14,659 nt of DNA, taken from assembly GCA_002434335.1 (NCBI GenBank), contig DJJW01000080.1, positions 18,222-32,880 of the forward strand, read 5' to 3'. The DNA is from Lachnoclostridium sp. UBA6558. GTDB taxonomy: Bacteria; Bacillota; Clostridia; Lachnospirales; Lachnospiraceae. A model generated the notes under the pieces. It saw only the letters and a program-made list of their open reading frames with translations. It did no database searches and was not told the DNA's origin. This document shows, piece after piece, positions 1-6,724 of this stretch. Made by a program: the position numbers and the translations under genes. Numbering within the stretch: the stretch's first letter is position 1; each line of letters opens with the position of its first letter.

Positions 1-1337
1 AGATACTCCTCACTGTTTTCTGCACGTTTGCCGCTTATGGTTTTTATGTAAGCATCTTTTAACTTCTCATACTCGTAAGAGGTGAGTACCAGATCAGGAT
101 TGGTTTTGGCACTGGAATCTTTGTCTGTTATAAGGCCAAAGTTCTTTTTGATATCCTGAAGAACTGTTTCAAAAGCAGTTCCGTTTTCTTTGTATTTCTT
201 TACATAGTCGGAATCAAATTTGGCATAGGAGAGTTTCTGATTGGACAGGTTATCAAGGAATGTATCATAATCTGTTCCTGCATAACCAATTGTCAGACCT
301 CCGGTCTCATGATCTCCGGTTACGATAATTAGAGTATCATTTGGGTATTTTTTATAGAAAGCAATTGCTTCTGATACTGCTTCATCAAGTGCAACGGTAT
401 CTGCTATAGTAGAACCGGCATCATTTGCATGACAAGCCCAGTCAATCTTACCGCCTTCCACCATCATAAAGAATCCTTTTTCGTTAGAAAGGACATCAAT
501 TCCTTTCTTCACGTAGTCCTTTAATTTCCATTCGCTGGATTTGGCATCGTTTGCATAGGAAAGTGAATTGCTGTCCGCCAGTGTCTCACCAATAATAATA
601 GTCTTCCCGTCGGAAGCTTTTACATTTACTGCATCCTTTTGGGTTGTTACCACCTTGTAGCCTTTATCTTTTGCTACCTGATAAAGGTTGGTCTGAGGAG
701 TATTCTTATTGTCTCCGTCAGGATTGATTAAAGCACCGCCTGCGAAATATTCAAAGCCACTGTTAACCATTTCAAGACCGATGGCATAATAGTTATTTCT
801 GGAGGCTTGATGAGCATAGTAAGCAGCCGGCGTTGCATGATTTAAGTTAACGGAGGAGATGATACCTACCTTATAGCCTAACTGCTCTTTCACTTTTTCG
901 GAGATAGTCTCATAAGATATTTTTTTGTTTTCGTCCATATTAATGGTTCCACTGTATGTCTTATGACCAGTTGAAAGCGAGGTGGCAGTAGAAGCAGAGT
1001 CGGGACAAAAAGAAGTGGAATCATAAGTAACAGCTGAACCTGCTACAGGGAATTTCATGAAATTAAGATATTTGTTACCGGTAAGGACTTTGGAATCCTT
1101 CTGCTGGTTCATGGCACCCAGGTAATCGCTTGCTGCCTGAATCTGGGGATAGCTCATACCATCACCGATAAACATAAATACATACTTGGGGGCTTTAAGA
1201 TTGGTTGCCTGTGTTTCTTTCTTGCTTCCGGCAGCAGTGCTTTTTGCACTGTTAAAATCATTGGTGAATGCAAAGGATAAGAGAAGGACACCTGCCAGGG
1301 CACAGGCAGATATTCTCTTAAAGGTTTTATTCATCAT
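1..1337 (-). CDS. phoA: Alkaline phosphatase, secreted, 3' end outside window
   Basis: Hydrolyses phosphate monoesters outside the cytoplasmic membrane to supply phosphate. About 445 codons are visible and the C-terminus lies beyond base 1. Residues 1-25 form a signal peptide: K4, K7 and R8, then a hydrophobic run (ACALAGVLLLSFAF). A Ser/Lys/Thr-rich linker follows, then the catalytic domain: metal ligand D59 in FIGDGMS, nucleophile S114 in PDSASTATSLSTG (compare Ser102 of E. coli PhoA), a later EGGKIDWACHANDA metal-binding block, and TGDHETGG. These are the family hallmarks. ATG at 1337 is followed at once by a second ATG (1334). AAGGAG lies 9 bases before the first, so 1337 is preferred. 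The gene shares a strand with the LacI gene but is 412 bases downstream of it behind a terminator-like hairpin, so it is probably a separate unit under phosphate control. Confidence 0.93.
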   Translation of the reverse strand, partial: MMNKTFKRISACALAGVLLLSFAFTNDFNSAKSTAAGSKKETQATNLKAPKYVFMFIGDGMSYPQIQAASDYLGAMNQQKDSKVLTGNKYLNFMKFPVAGSAVTYDSTSFCPDSASTATSLSTGHKTYSGTINMDENKKISYETISEKVKEQLGYKVGIISSVNLNHATPAAYYAHQASRNNYYAIGLEMVNSGFEYFAGGALINPDGDNKNTPQTNLYQVAKDKGYKVVTTQKDAVNVKASDGKTIIIGETLADSNSLSYANDAKSSEWKLKDYVKKGIDVLSNEKGFFMMVEGGKIDWACHANDAGSTIADTVALDEAVSEAIAFYKKYPNDTLIIVTGDHETGGLTIGYAGTDYDTFLDNLSNQKLSYAKFDSDYVKKYKENGTAFETVLQDIKKNFGLITDKDSSAKTNPDLVLTSYEYEKLKDAYIKTISGKRAENSEEY

Positions 1338-1507
1338 ACTTTCTTACTCCTTCTGGGCTTTCATAAGACCCATTTCCTATTTTTTAAAGTAACAGAACAA
1401 ATCCTGTCCTAACATTAGCCTGCATGCATTTCCGGAGCCAATCTAAGAAGAACTGTTAATTCATAAATAACATAAGGAGATAAAAAAAACAATAGACTAT
1501 GGTAATA

Positions 1508-1526
1508 TTTAACATTATGTTTACAG
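1508..1526 (-). promoter_or_regulatory. Possible Pho box upstream of the alkaline phosphatase gene
   Basis: The plus strand shows TTAACA (1509-1514) and TTTACA (1520-1525), starts exactly 11 bases apart with a 5-base spacer. This is the layout of PhoP direct repeats, TT(A/T/C)ACA, known from Bacillus. Read toward phoA it is TGTAAA-N5-TGTTAA. A further TTAACA at 1539-1544 is out of phase. The gene downstream makes phosphate control plausible, but only two in-phase repeats are seen and no convincing -10 was found next to them. Confidence 0.35.
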
Positions 1527-1620
1527 AGAGATTAAGAATTAACAATATCTACATATAACGCCTTATCATATTAATAAACCTTTGATTAGATAATCCACTC
1601 TAAGCTTCTGTAAAAACTCA

Positions 1621-1674
1621 ATAATAAAACTCCTTTGAATATCTGTTGTGATAACATACAGGTAATCAAAGGAG
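1621..1674 (-). terminator. Terminator-like hairpin after the LacI gene
   Basis: On the minus strand CTCCTTTGA (1674-1666) pairs perfectly with TCAAAGGAG (1638-1630) and is followed by TTTTATTAT. The 27-base loop contains a small inner stem, TGTT-ATCAC-AACA. The signal lies 76 bases after the stop codon of the regulator gene. The long loop makes it weaker than a typical intrinsic terminator. Confidence 0.5.
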
Positions 1675-1749
1675 GAGGTTTAATCAAAGCTCAGCTTTAT
1701 TTAAATTTATTTTAAGAATAAATGTCACATTTCAAAGTGAGAAGTATTA

Positions 1750-2754
1750 TCAGGTTTTCAGATTCGTAGTTTCACGAAGCACTAAATCTGCTGAAAAGAC
1801 TGTTCTGCCGGCAACATTTTCGCTGTTAAAAATACGCATTAAAGTCAGAACAGTTTGGATACATATTGTCTCTAACTTATTGTCAATGGAGGTAAGTTCC
1901 GGTTCACAGCATTTTGCCAGCTTGGAATTGTTGTGTCCCACGATGGAAATATTTTTGGGTATAACTAATTTCATGGCTTTTGCAAATTTCACCGCACCGA
2001 TTGCAATCTCATCATCAGCAGCTATAATTCCGTTAAAGTGACGACCGCTTTTATAGAGAGAAATGAGATAATTTTTAATATCAGTCACATCTCCGGAGCA
2101 CTCATAAACCCGGTTCTGGTTTTCTATTTTGTTCTCTTGAATTGCCTGCAGAAATCCGTCTTTTTTCTGGATACCGCTAAAGGACATTAATCGGTATAAG
2201 AAAATGGGGTCTGCATAACCGCTCTTAATTAATTTATCTGTAATATCATAAACCGCCTGATGCTCATCACATAGGATACAGAATATATTGGGGGCCTTCA
2301 GATAACCATTGATCAGCATTACAGGTACCTGATTGGCTGCTTCCAGGATATAATTATTGTCAGCAGTATTTTTTTCTACAAAATTTGAACCTACTAAAAT
2401 GAGTGCATCCACCTTCTTTGATAAGAGCAGTTTCAGGCAATTTTCTTTGTCCTTTGGTTCATATCCTGTACAGCACAAAATGGAGTTATAGCCATTATTT
2501 TTCAATTCCCGTTCTAAATAAAATACTGCATTGGCAAGATAGATGTCAGAAGAATCGGCACATAGGATACCGATGGTATTCATAGAGTTAAGACCCAGCC
2601 CCCTTGCATAAGCATTAGGCATATAACCGCTTTCTTCTATTATGGATAATACTTTATTTCTGGTTTTTGTACTGACGCTGGGACTGTTATTTAATACCCG
2701 GGATACAGTTGCGATCGAAACACCTGCTTTTTTTGATATATCATATATATTCAT
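1750..2754 (-). CDS. LacI-family transcriptional regulator of hexuronate genes
   Basis: A DNA-binding repressor that probably responds to a galacturonate pathway intermediate. Of its 334 residues, 3-22 form the LacI helix-turn-helix (YDISKKAGVSIATVSRVLNN). The hinge segment NAYARGLGLN keeps the leucine that inserts into the operator centre in family members such as PurR. The rest is the periplasmic-binding-protein-like effector domain (starting TIGILCADSSD; near the end IVGHNNSKLA and LTSIDN). The reading frame is open back to a TTG at 2778, but ATG at 2754 is chosen because AAAAGGGG lies 6 bases upstream and the helix-turn-helix starts right after it, as in homologues. The promoter at 2820-2848 carries a TGTAAG-NN-CTTACA operator downstream, which implies autoregulation. 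The same operator at uxaB, uxaC and uxaA marks them as its targets. The effector cannot be read from sequence. Confidence 0.93.
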   Translation of the reverse strand: MNIYDISKKAGVSIATVSRVLNNSPSVSTKTRNKVLSIIEESGYMPNAYARGLGLNSMNTIGILCADSSDIYLANAVFYLERELKNNGYNSILCCTGYEPKDKENCLKLLLSKKVDALILVGSNFVEKNTADNNYILEAANQVPVMLINGYLKAPNIFCILCDEHQAVYDITDKLIKSGYADPIFLYRLMSFSGIQKKDGFLQAIQENKIENQNRVYECSGDVTDIKNYLISLYKSGRHFNGIIAADDEIAIGAVKFAKAMKLVIPKNISIVGHNNSKLAKCCEPELTSIDNKLETICIQTVLTLMRIFNSENVAGRTVFSADLVLRETTNLKT

Positions 2755-2797
2755 GCCATACCCCTTTTCCTTTTTCAATCATTCGTTCTTAAGTGAT

Positions 2798-2811
2798 TGT
2801 AAGAACTTACA
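2798..2811. promoter_or_regulatory. Operator of the LacI gene (autoregulation)
   Basis: TGTAAGAACTTACA: perfect 6-bp arms around an AA centre. It begins 8 bases downstream of the minus-strand -10 (2820-2825), so it covers the transcription start of the regulator gene. It has the same arms as the sites at 2920, 6418 and 6541. Confidence 0.8.
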
Positions 2812-2819
2812 TAGGTTTG

Positions 2820-2848
2820 ATTATACAGATTTTCTTAAAATATGGCAA
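2820..2848 (-). promoter_or_regulatory. Promoter of the LacI regulator gene
   Basis: On the minus strand: -35 TTGCCA (2848-2843), a 17-base spacer, and a perfect -10 TATAAT (2825-2820). The start codon is 65 bases beyond the -10. It diverges from the uxaB promoter, whose -35 begins 38 bases away. Confidence 0.8.
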
Positions 2849-2885
2849 GTAACAATTTTTCTGCTGCCGAGTTATGAATTATTAC

Positions 2886-2914
2886 TTGACAAACAGGTGT
2901 GTGAACGATAAAGT
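2886..2914 (+). promoter_or_regulatory. Promoter of uxaB
   Basis: Perfect -35 TTGACA (2886-2891), a 17-base spacer, and -10 TAAAGT (2909-2914). The weak -10 is offset by the consensus -35. The operator starts 5 bases after the -10. Confidence 0.75.
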
Positions 2915-2918
2915 AATA

Positions 2919-2934
2919 ATGTAAGCGCTTACAT
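2919..2934. promoter_or_regulatory. Operator of uxaB, also a match to the cre consensus
   Basis: ATGTAAGCGCTTACAT, a perfect 16-bp palindrome at the predicted transcription start. Its core TGTAAGCGCTTACA has the arms of the three other sites, and its CG centre also fits the CcpA catabolite site TGWAANCGNTNWCA at every defined position. It may therefore be bound by both the local LacI protein and CcpA. Confidence 0.85.
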
Positions 2935-3056
2935 ATGCAATTTCCTATTATTTGTAGCAAGGTGCTAATATCTCCACATGACAGCTGTTGTTATATCCAT
3001 AAGAGGTTTACCGAACACTGGCTGGCAGAAAAGAAAAAGATAAACGAGGTAGAGAG

Positions 3057-4517
3057 ATGGTATTATTGGATGACAGTATTTCAAAGGCCAAAGACAGACC
3101 TGTCAAGGTCATTCAGTTTGGCGAAGGTAATTTTTTACGTGCATTTGTGGATTATATGATTGACGTTGCCAATGAAAAGGAACTGTTTGATGGCAGCATA
3201 GTTATCCTCAAGGCTATTGAGTACGGTAACCTTGACATGTTCCATGAGCAGAAATACCAGTATACACTCACACTGAGGGGGAAACAGGAGGGTAAGGAGG
3301 TGAATGAAAGCCGAATTATCACCTCTGTAAAAGATGCTGTCAGTGTGTATGATGAGTATGAGAAATTTATGGGACTTGCCAGAATAGAAACACTTCGATT
3401 TGTGGTATCTAATACCACTGAGGCGGGAATTGCTTTTGATGAAAAAGATTCTTTTGAGGCAATGCCACCTAAAACCTATCCGGCAAAATTAACTAAATTG
3501 TTATTTGAAAGATACAGAGCTTTCTCAGGTGACAGGGAGAAAGGATTAATAATTCTGCCGGTTGAGCTAATTGATGATAACGGTATCATATTAAAAGAAT
3601 ATGTATTAAAATATGCTAAAACCTGGGGACTGGAAGAAGACTTTATAACCTGGCTTATAGAAGCTTGTGTATTTTGCAGTACGCTGGTAGATCGGATTGT
3701 TACCGGTTATCCTAAGGATGAGGCAGAAGCAATCTGGGAGAAGCTTGGTTATCAGGATAATCTGCTTGTTACAGCAGAACCTTTTGGATTATGGGTAATT
3801 GAAAGTGAAAAAGATATCAGTAAAGAACTGCCACTTGATAAGGCTGGACTTCCGGTTGTTTTTACGGATAATCAGAAACCATATAAGCAGAGAAAGGTAC
3901 GTATCTTAAATGGTGCCCATACCTCTTTTGTCCTGGCTTCTTATCTGGCAGGCAATGACTATGTATTAGAATCCATGAAGGATGAAACTATACGTAACTT
4001 CATGCAGAAGGTAATCTATGGTGAGGTTATTCCTACGCTGACATTGCCGGAAGCGGAACTTAAAGCATTTGCAGATTCGGTAATCGAGAGGTTTGAGAAT
4101 CCACACATTAAGCATGCGTTACTGTCAATATCCCTTAATTCCGTATCCAAATGGAGAGCCCGTTGTTTGCCCAGCTTACTGGGATATGTTGAAAAATATA
4201 AAACTCTGCCGGAGCATCTGGTATTTTCCCTAGCAGCTTTACTTTCTTTCTATAGCAGCAGTGAATGGAAGGACGGCAGCTTGGTTGGAAGAAGAAACGG
4301 AGAAGGGTATATTATTCAGGATGATAAGGAGGTGCTGGATTTCTTTGCAGAGAATTCTGCCAAAGCATCAAAGGAATTAGTAACATTGTACTTAAGCAAC
4401 ACAGCCTTCCATGGACAGGATTTATCCCTTATACCTTCCTTAAGTGATAAAGTAACGGAATATCTGGAAAGCATTAAGCAGAAGGGCATGAGAAAGAGCC
4501 TGGAGAGCCTGGGTTGA
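3057..4517 (+). CDS. uxaB: Tagaturonate reductase (altronate oxidoreductase)
   Basis: Reduces D-tagaturonate to D-altronate with NADH, the second step of galacturonate breakdown in the cytoplasm. The 486 residues match the E. coli enzyme (483) in length and along the whole sequence. The N-terminal nucleotide-binding part begins VIQFGEGNFLRAFVDYMID, SNTTEAGI follows in the middle, and FCSTLVDRIVTGYP is nearly identical to E. coli. The long-chain mannitol dehydrogenase catalytic pattern K-x4-N-x2-H is at K280, N285 and H288 (RKVRILNGAH). It is UxaB rather than UxuB by the IQFGEGNFLRAF and STLVDRIVTGYP text. ATG 3057 has GAGG 7 bases upstream. The transcript has a leader of about 130 bases from a promoter with the LacI-type operator at +1. 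It converges with uxaC, which supplies its substrate. Confidence 0.96.
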   Translation: MVLLDDSISKAKDRPVKVIQFGEGNFLRAFVDYMIDVANEKELFDGSIVILKAIEYGNLDMFHEQKYQYTLTLRGKQEGKEVNESRIITSVKDAVSVYDEYEKFMGLARIETLRFVVSNTTEAGIAFDEKDSFEAMPPKTYPAKLTKLLFERYRAFSGDREKGLIILPVELIDDNGIILKEYVLKYAKTWGLEEDFITWLIEACVFCSTLVDRIVTGYPKDEAEAIWEKLGYQDNLLVTAEPFGLWVIESEKDISKELPLDKAGLPVVFTDNQKPYKQRKVRILNGAHTSFVLASYLAGNDYVLESMKDETIRNFMQKVIYGEVIPTLTLPEAELKAFADSVIERFENPHIKHALLSISLNSVSKWRARCLPSLLGYVEKYKTLPEHLVFSLAALLSFYSSSEWKDGSLVGRRNGEGYIIQDDKEVLDFFAENSAKASKELVTLYLSNTAFHGQDLSLIPSLSDKVTEYLESIKQKGMRKSLESLG

Positions 4518-4983
4518 TTTCTGAATGAATAAGTAACAGCATAGTAGTGCAAGAGAGAATTAACCGGAATATTTACTTGTACTGTTAAGCAGAAAAATAG
4601 ATTGAAACAATAAAATGGAATCAAAGAATAAGCAATTTGATTGAAGGAAGCAAAGCACAAGATAATGCAATCTAAATCATAATATCCAGTTCAAAATAAC
4701 GGTATGAAGAAATTAGATAAGAGCGTATAGAACATAACAAGCATTATCAAATTAAGGAGAAAACAGCTGTCATCAGAGAATTCTTTTGATAACAGCTGTT
4801 TTTTATCTGTAATAATTTATATACAGTCTCTATTAGTGCTTTTCATTAAAAATCAAGTGTTAAAATCCTAATTTTGGCAAAATATTCAGGCATTTGCCTT
4901 CGCTTGTGAAAAATAATCTTAACTCCGAAGGTTCGGTATTAGTCGTATTAATCATTTTACTGCAATTCACCTAGTGAGTAAGA
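4518..4983. other. Convergent intergenic region between uxaB and uxaC
   Basis: These 466 bases hold no ORF with a ribosome binding site. The first 240 bases are AT-rich and rich in A on the plus strand, without a recognisable signal. A strong hairpin terminator follows at 4760-4804. Beyond it are only a 6-bp stem GGCAAA/TTTGCC (4876-4898) and a small palindrome CCGAAGGTTCGG, neither followed by a T tract. Confidence 0.6.
4760..4804 (+). terminator. Intrinsic terminator, probably bidirectional (uxaB / uxaC)
   Basis: AAAACAGCTGT (4760-4770) pairs with ACAGCTGTTTT (4792-4802). After a C-A mismatch, ATCA/TGAT extends the stem inside. The plus strand ends in six Ts. On the minus strand the same stem ends in TTTTCTCCTT, so it could also stop uxaC transcripts. 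It lies 242 bases after the uxaB stop and 180 bases after the uxaC stop, which gives both genes unusually long 3' tails. Confidence 0.85.
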
Positions 4984-6384
4984 TTAGAACTGAAAGTAAT
5001 TCTTGGCATTATAATAGGAGATATCTTCAACAATTCCAGCTAACTGAGGAAGATCATTGGGATATTCTCCTTTATCCACCCACTGGCCGATGAGATCGCT
5101 AAGAATCCTGCGGAAGTATTCGTGTCTGGGGTAGGAGAGAAAACTTCTGGAATCTGTAAGCATTCCAACAAAAGCAGAAAGCAGTCCGCTATTGGCCAGA
5201 GTAATCATCTGATCAGTCATACCAGTTTTATGATCATTAAACCACCAGGCAGAACCATGCTGTAGCTTACCTCGTACACTGCCATCCTGGAAACATCCAA
5301 GGACCGTTACAATGGCAGCATTATCATTGGGGTTTAAGGAATAAACAATGGTTTTTGGCAGTTCATCTGTCTCATGCAGTGCATTTAGGTAATCAGCTAA
5401 TTGAGAAGAAAAGCTAACATTATTGATACAGTCGTAACCAGTATCTGGACCCAGAGAACGGAAGCTTCTTTTGTTGTTGTCTCTCTTGGTGCCGTAATGC
5501 AGCTGCATAACCCAGCCTGCTTCCTTGTAAGCCTTACCTACAAATACCATGAAGGCAGTTTTATACTGCAGTATTTCCTGTTCTGTTAAGAGATTACCGC
5601 TTATCTTTTTCTGAAATATTTCTTCGATCTTCTCAGCCTCAGCCGGTATGTACATAACATATTCCAGAGCATGGTCAGATATACAGCATCCCATAGAGGT
5701 AAAGAAATCAATTCGGCTCTTTATGGCTTTTTTCAGGGCTGCAAAGCTGTTGATTGAAATATTGCTTACGTCAGCAAGCTTTTGCAGATAGTCTGTAAAA
5801 TCAGGCTTTTCAATATTTAAAGCTTTGTCCGGGCGAAAAGCAGGCAGTACTTTAATGGAGAAGGAGGAGTCTTCTTTGATCTGTTTATGCCACTCCAGAG
5901 AATCAATGGGGTCATCAGTGGTACATATTGCTTCTACATTGGATAACTTCATTAGATTCCTTGCGCTAAATTCAGGGGAAGCCAGTTTTTCATTGCATAA
6001 ATTCCATACTTCCTCTGCCGTGGACTCATTTAAAGCTCCGTAATAACCAAAGAATCTCTGGAGCTCCAGATGGCTCCAGTGGTATACAGGATTTCCGATA
6101 GCTCTTTGTAATGTTTTTGCCCAACTTAAGAACTTGTCGTAATCCGGTGCATCTCCGGTAATGTATGCTTCGTCTATTCCGTTTGCACGCATAAGACGCC
6201 ACTTATAATGGTCTCCGCCTAACCATACCTGTGTGATATTCCCGAACTGTTTATCCTCCGCAATTTCCTTCGGACTGATATGGCAGTGGTAGTCAATAAT
6301 AGGTAGCTTAGCCGCATACTGGTGATATAAGATTTTAGCGGTTTCTGTGGTTAAAAGAAAATCCTGATCCATAAATTTTTGCAT
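4984..6384 (-). CDS. uxaC: Glucuronate/galacturonate isomerase
   Basis: Interconverts D-galacturonate and D-tagaturonate, and also D-glucuronate and D-fructuronate, as the first cytoplasmic step. A 466-residue member of the amidohydrolase superfamily, close to the 470 residues of E. coli UxaC. The N-terminal metal site DYHCHISP has H33 and H35. Other family text includes GGDHYKWRLMRANGI, TTDDPIDSL, VLPAFRPDK, MQLHYGTKRDNN, LGPDTGYDC and MLTDSRSFLSYPRHEYFRRIL. ATG 6384 is preceded by AGGAGG at a 6-base spacing. It diverges from uxaA, and each has its own promoter and operator. Since only uxaA and uxaB, not uxuA and uxuB, are present here, the galacturonate branch is its likely main use. Confidence 0.97.
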   Translation of the reverse strand: MQKFMDQDFLLTTETAKILYHQYAAKLPIIDYHCHISPKEIAEDKQFGNITQVWLGGDHYKWRLMRANGIDEAYITGDAPDYDKFLSWAKTLQRAIGNPVYHWSHLELQRFFGYYGALNESTAEEVWNLCNEKLASPEFSARNLMKLSNVEAICTTDDPIDSLEWHKQIKEDSSFSIKVLPAFRPDKALNIEKPDFTDYLQKLADVSNISINSFAALKKAIKSRIDFFTSMGCCISDHALEYVMYIPAEAEKIEEIFQKKISGNLLTEQEILQYKTAFMVFVGKAYKEAGWVMQLHYGTKRDNNKRSFRSLGPDTGYDCINNVSFSSQLADYLNALHETDELPKTIVYSLNPNDNAAIVTVLGCFQDGSVRGKLQHGSAWWFNDHKTGMTDQMITLANSGLLSAFVGMLTDSRSFLSYPRHEYFRRILSDLIGQWVDKGEYPNDLPQLAGIVEDISYYNAKNYFQF

Positions 6385-6417
6385 GTTTATCCTCCTGCTT
6401 TGTTGTTTTGATATGAT

Positions 6418-6431
6418 TGTAAGTGCTTACA
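6418..6431. promoter_or_regulatory. Operator of uxaC
   Basis: TGTAAGTGCTTACA, with arms extending to 8 bp when flanks are counted (ATTGTAAG / CTTACAAT, 6416-6433) around an unpaired TG centre. It lies 25 bases downstream of the uxaC -10, inside the leader, and 34 bases before the start codon, so it may act as a roadblock rather than by covering the promoter. Confidence 0.8.
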
Positions 6432-6455
6432 ATTTAAAATTAAAACTTAAGAATT

Positions 6456-6484
6456 ATTATAACATAGTTAAAAGTCAGGTGCAA
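6456..6484 (-). promoter_or_regulatory. Promoter of uxaC, extended -10 type
   Basis: On the minus strand: TTGCAC (6484-6479), a 17-base spacer, and TATAAT (6461-6456), with TG one base before the -10 (TGTTATAAT). The extended perfect -10 makes up for the poor -35. Confidence 0.75.
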
Positions 6485-6508
6485 GGGATGAATCGCTTAA
6501 ATACATAA

Positions 6509-6537
6509 TTGACTTTATATCAATCCTGTATTAAACT
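6509..6537 (+). promoter_or_regulatory. Promoter of uxaA
   Basis: TTGACT (6509-6514), a 17-base spacer and TAAACT (6532-6537). The layout copies that of uxaB: near-consensus -35, weak TAAANT -10, operator immediately after. It diverges from uxaC, the two -35 boxes being 24 bases apart. Confidence 0.7.
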
Positions 6538-6539
6538 AA

Positions 6540-6555
6540 ATGTAAGTACTTACAT
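6540..6555. promoter_or_regulatory. Operator of uxaA
   Basis: ATGTAAGTACTTACAT, a perfect 16-bp palindrome starting 2 bases after the -10 and thus covering the transcription start. It has the same arms as the other three sites, with a TA centre that does not fit a CcpA site. Confidence 0.85.
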
Positions 6556-6724
6556 ATAATTATATTACAAATGTCTAGGGTATGGGAATAAGCAGAAGTA
6601 ACAACCTTAAATGATTGGATAAAAAGGAACAAAGGATTTCATGAGATTTTATTTATATAATTAGGAAATGTAACTGGATTTAAAGGAACAGAGCAGGAAG
6701 CAAATTCCAGAAAAGAGGAGCTTA

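Larger units (their letters stand above)
1338..1749. other. Intergenic region between the LacI gene and phoA
   Basis: No ORF with a ribosome binding site was found in these 412 bases. They hold the leader of phoA, the possible Pho box, a terminator-like hairpin for the LacI gene, and copies of a 9-base word TAATCAAAG (1663-1671 and 1681-1689, with the inverse CTTTGATTA at 1580-1588). The inverse copy could pair with either direct copy, giving alternative RNA folds. Confidence 0.6.
6385..6724. other. Divergent control region uxaC-uxaA
   Basis: These 340 bases carry two divergent promoters and two operators, 122 bases from centre to centre. That spacing would suit looping by a tetrameric or bridged LacI-family protein, although nothing in the sequence shows that this happens. 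The 169 bases from 6556 to 6724 form an AT-rich uxaA leader in which I see no further signal except the ribosome binding site. Confidence 0.6.

Noticed and set aside
1186..1392. 68-codon plus-strand ORF with a hydrophobic N-terminus
   Set aside because: It is antisense to the signal peptide of the alkaline phosphatase gene, which explains the hydrophobic run, and it has no ribosome binding site.
2755..2778. Eight extra codons and a TTG start for the LacI protein
   Set aside because: There is no ribosome binding site before TTG 2778, while AAAAGGGG lies 6 bases before ATG 2754, where homologues begin.
2642..3159. Plus-strand ORFs at 2642-2911 and 2935-3159
   Set aside because: They overlap the LacI gene, its promoter region and the start of uxaB in other frames, and lack ribosome binding sites or recognisable protein features.
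4316..4660. 114-codon minus-strand ORF at the uxaB 3' end
   Set aside because: Mostly antisense to uxaB, no ribosome binding site, and its composition is typical of antisense shadows.
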